Positions 56,846 through 64,000 of a DNA stretch of 64,000 bases are shown one piece after another (positions within the stretch are counted from its first letter, which is position 1; each line of letters opens with the position of its first letter). Source of the stretch: Conchocele bisecta (taxonomy: Eukaryota; Mollusca; Bivalvia; Lucinida; Thyasiridae). Location: contig CM055265.1 of the NCBI GenBank assembly GCA_029237695.1, positions 214,226,506-214,290,505 of the forward strand. The letters run 5' to 3'. A program made the translations under genes and the position numbers. The notes under the pieces were generated by a model. That model worked only from the letters and a program-made list of their open reading frames with translations. It was not told the DNA's origin and ran no database searches.

Positions 56846-57004
56846 ATAATAAACATTTGATTTTACAACTATGCGTTGATTTTTTAAGGAGAACGACTTA
56901 CATATCGAGAAAATAAAATATTAATTTCCTGCATTCTACTAGTTACTACACTGTTCATAGTTTATAAACTTCTATTTAATATTTCTTGCCATATTTCCAT
57001 ATTT

Positions 57005-57536
57005 GTGGCTGTGACTGGAGAAATGGGGTTTATGATATTTACAATCAGTGTAGCTCCAGATCACACACAGTAAACTAGTGTAGCTTGATAACGTTCTATA
57101 TTGTTTGGTAGAAACATGACGGGTGTTTCATTGGAGAACAGTGCAGGTCCTGATCAGTATAGCCTATTTCACCAACATTGCAAAGTATACTTATCTAGCA
57201 AAGTATACTTTGAGGGAGTAATCATTTATTTTTCCCGAAATGCATTATTTCATACAGAACTAACGACTGCATATATTTGATGATTAAAAGTATGCAGAAT
57301 TATTATACTGAATTTATTACATTATCACAGCCAAAATGGCTGTGATAATGTAATAAATTCAGTATAATATAAATTTATAAATTTATCCTAAAATTGAAAA
57401 TTTCTCCCTCAAAGTATACTTTGCTAGGAAATTATACTTTGCAATGTTGGTGAAATCGGCTACAGACTGCGCGGGCTGATGTGGATATACACTGGTCGCA
57501 AATGCCACTAGTCACGTTTCTCCAGTTATAGCCACA
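57005..57536. mobile_element. Foldback element family E (copy 6, split by family B)
   Basis: GTGGCTGTGACTGGAGAAAT to CTCCAGTTATAGCCAC, with the family B copy at 57160-57463 inside. Confidence 0.8.
57160..57463. mobile_element. Foldback element family B (copy 4, nested)
   Basis: Full length. Inserted in a family E element; removing it restores GATCAG|ACTGCGCGG. Confidence 0.85.
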
Positions 57537-59267
57537 GTTTGGTAAAGAAAACATGGAGAATTGTCTTCATACTTGTTTCTTTATTGCAGTAACACACAGA
57601 GAAAAAACTGTGTTTATTTGTTAAAATCACATGTATGTTTGGCCACTCGCGACATTCTGTTATCAATATCCGCGGGCGTTTATTTTTAACAGTATTTGGG
57701 ACCTTCTTACCATGTTTAAACGAGGCGCGAAAACGGCAGTTTGTAAATAAAGGCAAGGTGTCAGAAGTTACAGAAATAGTAGAATCACAAGTTGTAATAA
57801 TTGTCCATAGTTTTCTTGTGAACTATGCATGGAGGTATTTCTACAAAAACATCACATTATTATACGGCGTTGGAAAATGTTAACTATTTTGCCGAATCTT
57901 GTCTAATTGTAGAGAGTTTTGTTACCACAAGTATTTAGTTCTATATTTCATTTATACACAGCAAAACACAATTCAGAGATGAAACGATATACATTTTATT
58001 TGTATTAACCCTTTCACCCCTAAGTAACTGGAGTGGATTTTGATATGTTAATTTTGCAACCAATCCAACCGTCTCAAAATTATTTTCAGACCAGTCCATT
58101 TACGAAAAGGGGATGTTTTCGTTCCAAAAATATGAAAAATACTTGCAAAAAGTGTAGATCCTGATGAGACGGCTCGCTACGAGCCGGTTCATCTGGATTT
58201 GCACTGTTTGCAAACCCCGCTCTTTAAGCCGGCTTTCGGGTTCAATGAGTAAACATAAGTTTGGAAAGTATCGATACGTCGTGATACCGGGAATTTGTAA
58301 TTCTTAGAGCACCGTTCGTCCGTCTGTACAAGAAGATAATCCGCGAACTTTAGTTATATATTCCACCCATAAATGTGTGTTTCCTAATAACCAGGTATCA
58401 AGACTAGGGCACCGTAAGATACATGCATTTAGCAGCGCTCCAGATAAGCTGCGTATTTGCGAAAAAAACAATAAACAGACCACAATATAGCATATTTTTC
58501 GAAATGTGTATCTCTTATAATGAAACACTATTGTTCATATTAAGTTAGTTAGTAGTATATTTATGATCAGAAAGGACAGTCTCATGTACTGAATGCCATG
58601 CATAACACATGTATGGATAACACTGCTCGTGCAATATTATCATTATGTGCTTCACAAAGACGGTATTTAAAACTTGTATCTAGATGCAGAGTATTCAATT
58701 TGTATACGTACCCTCAGCTTTCGAGTTCGTATTCTGAGAGTAACAACATATTCGGAATCTACATCCATTATACACCATCTGCCATAACTCTATTTCTGAC
58801 CGAGGTCGGAGGTGGAAACGAAATGGCCTGTGTGTAGACTACTGATAAATGTACTGCTTAAACTGCCAGCAACATATCATCCTGAATACACATATCTATA
58901 ATAATACTATGTAGGTAGACCATGTACATTTATGTTTAAGATGACCACTGGGTCGAACATGTTCTTGAGAAAACCATATACGAATGTTGTCCTCCCAAAG
59001 ATATTAAATCGTAATTACACATAAAACATATATTTCCAAACCAACGTTTATGTTTTCAAATATTTGAATTAAGGTCACCGTTACATGGTCAGCTAGTCGT
59101 TGTATTTATACATTTGAATAGTAATTTATCTTAAGTAGCCATTGTGTCATTTCATGATGTTGTATTGTATTTACCTCATGTTGTCATAACTATGTGACCT
59201 GAGTAAATAAACGAATAATAATACAAAAATGATGGAGTAACAATACTCAATTACTAATTCCTTATCT
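57537..59267. other. No gene recognised
   Basis: Only the family D copy at 58006 stands out; the remaining unique sequence shows no exon with good splice signals. Confidence 0.35.
58006..58250. mobile_element. TTAA-ended hairpin element family D (copy 7)
   Basis: TTAACCCTTTCACCCCTAAG; core GTAGATCCTGATGAGACGGC; right end eroded. Confidence 0.75.
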
Positions 59268-59577
59268 GTAGCCTATTTCATCAACATTGCAAAGTATACT
59301 TTACCAGCAAAGTATACTTTGAGGGAGTGGTCATTTATTTTTCCTGAAATGCATTATTTCATATAGAACTAACAAATGCATATACAGTATTTCATGATTA
59401 CAAGTATGCAGAATTATTATACTGAATGTATTACATTATCACAGCCAAATTGGCTGTGATAATGTAATAAATTTAGTATAATAACAATTAATAAATTTAT
59501 CATAAGATTGAAAATTTCTCTCTCAAAGTATACTTTGCTACTAAAGTATACTTTGCAATGTTGATGAAATAGGCTAC
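59268..59577. mobile_element. Foldback element family B (copy 5)
   Basis: GTAGCCTATTTCATCAACAT to GTTGATGAAATAGGCTAC, full length. Confidence 0.85.
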
Positions 59578-59671
59578 AGGAGCACTGATTTAGTGCATGT
59601 ATTGGGGCTTTCGCAGTGTATTAATAGTGTATTCAAATCATAACACACCAGTCCAGTGCAATACATATGTT

Positions 59672-59864
59672 AGCCCTTAGCCTGCTGATCGCGAAAACTG
59701 CCGTCTGCTGTTGCTTTATATTTTGCCCTGTTTCTCAATAAAAACATGGTTTGACAGCACTTTAGAATCATTTAAATGCTGTCAAAGCATGTTTTTGATG
59801 AGAAAAATCGAAAATAAAACATAAACAGCAGACGACAACATTTCATTCAGCAGGCTAAGGGTTA
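59672..59864. mobile_element. TTAA-ended foldback family F (copy 7)
   Basis: TTAGCCCTTAGCCTGCTGAT to CAGCAGGCTAAGGGTTAA. Confidence 0.8.
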
Positions 59865-60120
59865 ATCTAGTTTCCTAACAAATCTGTCAACGAATATCAA
59901 ATAAGACAGTTACGGAACGGAAAACAATACAGCTTCATTGTATGCTTATGAAATAAATATAACCTGACATTTGTGTTGATTTCATTTGATATTCATTAAC
60001 AGATTTGTTAAGAAATTCGACATAGCCTCAGTATAATAACTATCTTATTATTCCATTTGTTTCAATAACAGATTGAACTGTTTTACAGTTACCATATACA
60101 TTGGTGATATAATATAAGAC

Positions 60121-60380
60121 GGGTTTCCGCGCGGCGAGCCTTTGAACATTACCGACACAGAGATCGTCGGTGGGTGGCTACGGAGGTGTGAGGGAATATG
60201 CCAGGAATTTCCAACCGCCCGATAAACTCCGATTGTTGTGGCGATAAATCTGTTTCAGATATCACGTGATTAGATTTCTGTTGTTTTGAACATTAAAAAA
60301 GTGGGAAACCACTTTATTTCGCGTAATTATCGATAACGATAACGATAATAATCTGACGATTATCGATATCTGCAGCAGAC
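60121..60380. other. GC-rich patch with ATCGATAACG repeats
   Basis: GC-rich stretch (CCGCGCGGCGAGCC, GATCGTCGGTGGGTGGC), then CGATAACGATAACGATAATA. No ORF or known RNA recognised; could be a regulatory or 5' gene region. Confidence 0.25.
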
Positions 60381-60639
60381 GATCTCTCGATTATTAGTTT
60401 ATTGTCAGTAATTTAATAATCACACAATAATTTAACATAGATGCTCGTGGATACAAGTTTTAATTTGGAAAACCAATTAGATCTATGTAGTAGTATATTC
60501 TTATGACCCCGACTAAACGAACTAAGTAAATAGCATATACAACCGTAATACCGTAGAAACATTTTCTATTGCTTTTTAAACTGTCCCCAAGGATACGAAC
60601 GTATACTTATTTGCCAATTATTTAGTATATCAGTGCTAT

Positions 60640-60885
60640 TAACCCTTTCAACCCTAAGGAACTGGAATGGACTGTGATATGCTAATGTTCCGACCAATCC
60701 AATGGTCACACAATGATTTTCAGATTCGTCCATTTATGAAAAGGGGGTGTTTTTGTTCTAAGAAATATTAAAATTACTTTCAAAAAGTGCAGATCCTGAT
60801 GAGACGGCTCGTTACGAGCCGGCTCATCTGGATCTGTACTTTTTGCATAGACCGCTATAGCGGGATTTCGAGTTCAAAGGGTTAA
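60640..60885. mobile_element. TTAA-ended hairpin element family D (copy 8)
   Basis: TTAACCCTTTCAACCCTAAG to AGTTCAAAGGGTTAA; complete. Confidence 0.8.
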
Positions 60886-61402
60886 ACTCCATAATGTGCG
60901 CAATACCGTTTGTGAACTATAGAGAGGATCTTACAGGAGTGATGATTTAATATGACATGTATTAAACGAGCTTACTGATTTCATAAGAAATGAGGCTATG
61001 TTATATTATAATAAATTAACACAAATGCTAGAATTTTATTGTATAAACACATCATCATAATTTGAAGCTGTACTGAATAGCTAACATGTTTTCTGTAACG
61101 GACTCATTTGCATATTTATTACACTAGCTTGGCCACAATACAATTATAACATCATTATGAATAAATAACAATAAATCTACAGGCGGCCATTCGTCACGTG
61201 TCCGTGTTGGCACGTTTACGCCGGTCCGTGACACCTGGACGGTGGATTATTGCCGCCATATAACTGGCCGGCCATGAAAGGATTATTGTTTAATTGCTAT
61301 CACCATCCCGCGCCGACAGTAACCTTACAATCTGACATTTATTGGCATCATGGCGCTACATTCCGCTGGAATGCGATTAATAGTTCTTATATGTTATGGT
61401 AT

Positions 61403-61852
61403 TTGGCTGTGACGTCAGAAATGGGGCTTATGTAATTTGTAACCAGTGTAGCTTGTGATTGAATGGCGAACAGTGCAGATTCTGATCAGACTATGCGGAA
61501 TCACATGCTGATCTGGGGCTACACTGGTCGCAAAATTCGTAAGCCCCATTGCTCCAGTCACAACCATGCATGTATAATGCTATTAATAGTTCTTATATTT
61601 TATGATATTTGGCTGTGACGTCAGACATGGGGCTTACGTAATTGTAACCAGTGTAGGTCCTGATCACATATACCACACTTATATTGCCTTATAACGATCT
61701 GCATTGCTTGTTAGAAGCATGGCGGGTGTTTCATTGATGGAATGGCGAACAGTGCAGATCCTGATCAGACTGTGCAAATGCGAACGCACATGCTGGTCTG
61801 GATCTACACTGGACGCAAAACACATAAGCCCCATTTCTCCAGTCACAGCCAC
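61403..61852. mobile_element. Two tandem family E copies
   Basis: Copies at 61403-61567 and 61611-61852. Both are preceded by the same flank (ATAGTTCTTATAT..TATG.TATTTGGCTGTGACGTCAGA), so the flank was duplicated with the element. Confidence 0.75.
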
Positions 61853-62311
61853 ATATGTTTAACACATTTCACTCGGAATTTACATGTAACAAATATTGAC
61901 ATAATGTCTGTTTTTATTAGCCAAAATGAACTGTTAGCATGAACAAAGAGGCAATCATATTTTACATTGTATGCACTATTTGTGAAACACAGTACCTTTT
62001 TCAAATATTTGTTATATTTTCAGTAGCGCAAATGGCAATGTGAGTAGCCAAATTGCTACTGCGCCAACCTTAGCAAAGTACATAACATGAATTATAAAAA
62101 AAATAAAAAGACAAGAGAAACGTACAAGAGTAGCACATGTATGACCAAACGTATATAGTATACACATGGAGAACTTGTCATGAGGCCATCTATAGCTCAC
62201 GTGTCCGAGTCTGAGGACGCCTCGGGCTCAGTCAGACAAATTGACCAGAGAGATGGCCGACAAACAATGAAGTACATGCTAAAGGAAGGTTCACAAAATA
62301 CACTCATGATT

Positions 62312-62523
62312 TAACCCTTCCTACGCTGTTGACGGAAATTGCCGTCTGCTGTTTTTCATTTTTGTTTTAATTCTTAACAAAAACCTGGTTTTGACAGCAC
62401 ATGAGAATCGTCTCCACTGGAGACGATTCTCATGTGCTGTCAAAACCAGGTTTTTGTCGAGAAATATTGAAAATAAAACATTTCATGCAGACGACAACAT
62501 TTAATTCAGCGTAGTAAGGGTTA
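62312..62523. mobile_element. TTAA-ended foldback family F (copy 8)
   Basis: TTAACCCTTCCTACGCTGTT to GCGTAGTAAGGGTTAA; closely similar to the copy at 52690. Confidence 0.8.
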
Positions 62524-62870
62524 ATGTAACCAGTCAAACATCTTATAACACACAGCAGTTACAGATTAACTAATCTCGTCTTCCCATCTTCCTGCATACG
62601 ACGTGCATACTGTACTTTGTAAACACCAACTCACGGAGCAGTATTCCAATACCAGCTTACAAACAGTGTAGATTCTGATCATACTGCATATGCGTGCACT
62701 GATCAACACTGCAAAATGTACTGCTTGGTCCAGTTTACTGTATACTTTCTTGCAGAAATGCAACTGCTGTTTATTTACGACTGGGACGTAAACTGGGCGT
62801 ATTCGACAGGATGTACATTATACCGTGTGCCACGAACGTTGATTGATCATTGTGCAGTACCGTACCTCAG

Positions 62871-63102
62871 GGGCCCGTATCACTAAACTTCGTACGACTA
62901 AAATGTTCGTAAGTTCAAACTTATGATAGTCTGTAAACTTCACATTAACAATGTTTTCTTGTAAACACTCATTGGATTTACATTTATTGAGCATAGGCTG
63001 CTATGCTCAATACATGTAAAGCCATCAATTGACATTTCCAGATGATCCTAAATTTGCACTTTTTACATTTTAGTCGTACGAAGTTTAGTGAAACGGGGCC
63101 CT
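62871..63102. mobile_element. Foldback element family C (copy 6)
   Basis: GGGCCCGTATCACTAAACTT to GTTTAGTGAAACGGGGCCC. Confidence 0.8.
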
Positions 63103-63151
63103 GGTGAATAGCTCGCCAAGGGGATGGGAACATGGACACAATTCCTTTATT

Positions 63152-63381
63152 GGGGCTGTCACTGGAGAAATGGGGCTTATGGGATTTGTGACCAGTGTAT
63201 CTCCTGATCAAATAGCACACTCCTGTGGCTTGATAACGATCTATTTTCCTTGTTGACGGGTGTTTCATTGATGGAATAACGAACAATGCAGATCCTGATC
63301 AGACTGTGCGGATGCACAGGCTGAACTGGATCTACACATGTCGCAAAACCAATAAGGCCCATTTGTCAAGCCACAGCCACA
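63152..63381. mobile_element. Foldback element family E (copy 9)
   Basis: GGGGCTGTCACTGGAGAAAT to GTCAAGCCACAGCCAC. Confidence 0.75.
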
Positions 63382-63751
63382 ATGATGTTTATAAATCAGC
63401 AGAAAATCAGAGAAATACAATACAAAGTTCCATCAAACTAAACCACCGCTAAACACGTATTATCAAAGAATAAGTACATGTATACATTGGCAGTTTTTGG
63501 CTTTCATGGCTAATTTTATTTCTCCGATTTCCTGCTGATTTCTAAACACAATTCGGGAATTGTATCCATTTTCTCATCCCTGCGTCGCGTTATGTGCGTG
63601 TGTACAATTCAATATGTACGTCATATTGCACATGATGAGGATAATTGAGTAAATGTGGGAGACACATGCTCTGATGAAGGAGGAGAAAACCCAACAATTG
63701 CAACGTAAACAAATCGACATTCGACGCATTACTTTTAGTCGAGTTTAAATA

Positions 63752-64000
63752 AGACATGCCATGTGATTTAGTACCTGCGGACATCTGCGATATTTCATGA
63801 ATTATATTGACAGAAAATGGGATATATTCCGTAAATGACTTCAGAAGTCGACAAAACTTTCAGAGTACATGCGGACTATGAATTCGCATGTACTCTGAAT
63901 TTTTGTCAACTTTTGACTTCATTTATGGAAAATGTGTTACATTTTGTAAACGTATTTCATGAAATAACGCAGAAGGTACAAAATCGCATGGCGTGTCTCA
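63752..64000. mobile_element. Foldback element family A (copy 8)
   Basis: GACATGCCATGTGATTTAGT to AAATCGCATGGCGTGTCTCA at the window edge. Confidence 0.8.

Noticed and set aside
54295..56856. Series of ORFs with MDYLPLSDSEFPFF and NSKNFF motifs
   Set aside because: Repeated noncoding core of the pearl-like element read backwards; frames break at each irregular unit.

Overview
The window looks like nuclear DNA of an animal, most likely a bivalve mollusc or a close lophotrochozoan relative. Coding exons are short, separated by kilobase introns with GT/AG borders, and sit in AT-rich DNA crowded with small non-autonomous mobile elements. The commonest element type (tandem core repeats, a CCGT/ACGG tetranucleotide run, inverted ends) matches the 'pearl' / Helentron-associated elements known from bivalves. 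I see no prokaryotic operons, viruses, CRISPR arrays or rRNA.

Two genes can be supported. (1) On the minus strand at 37618-47537 there is a complete WEE1-family cell-cycle kinase gene. Its ten exons all have consistent splice phases, encode 578 residues and carry all kinase signature residues. A compact upstream region holds an E2F-like box, an E-box, two CCAAT boxes and an octamer. (2) On the plus strand at 2606-21995 there is the 3' part of a gene I cannot name. Seven phase-compatible exons encode about 258 residues: low-complexity and basic/acidic stretches, a coiled coil and one transmembrane segment close to the C-terminus. Its stop codon lies inside a minisatellite unit, and fragments of two of its exons are duplicated nearby.

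Layout: 1-2600 mobile elements and a 39-bp minisatellite; 2606-21995 the unnamed gene, its introns full of elements; 22000-37600 intergenic repeats, including a decayed Tc1-like transposase fragment and a 30-bp minisatellite; 37618-47537 WEE1, with 39-bp and 31-bp minisatellites, a TTAA-flanked element, a 56-bp perfect palindrome and a paired-CRE hairpin in its introns; 47540-47760 the WEE1 promoter; 47760-64000 gene-poor DNA dominated by a 2.8-kb pearl-like element with about 17 copies of a ~160-bp core, plus many hairpin elements.

At least ten families of palindromic (foldback) elements recur. Four or five have TTAA at both ends and CCCTT-like termini, as expected of piggyBac-derived MITEs. 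Two otherwise different families share the same hairpin core. Several nested insertions give a relative chronology, the clearest being a SINE-like element with a 12-bp target duplication inside an older MITE. Two tandem arrays carry indel-rich units that look like unpolished long-read consensus.
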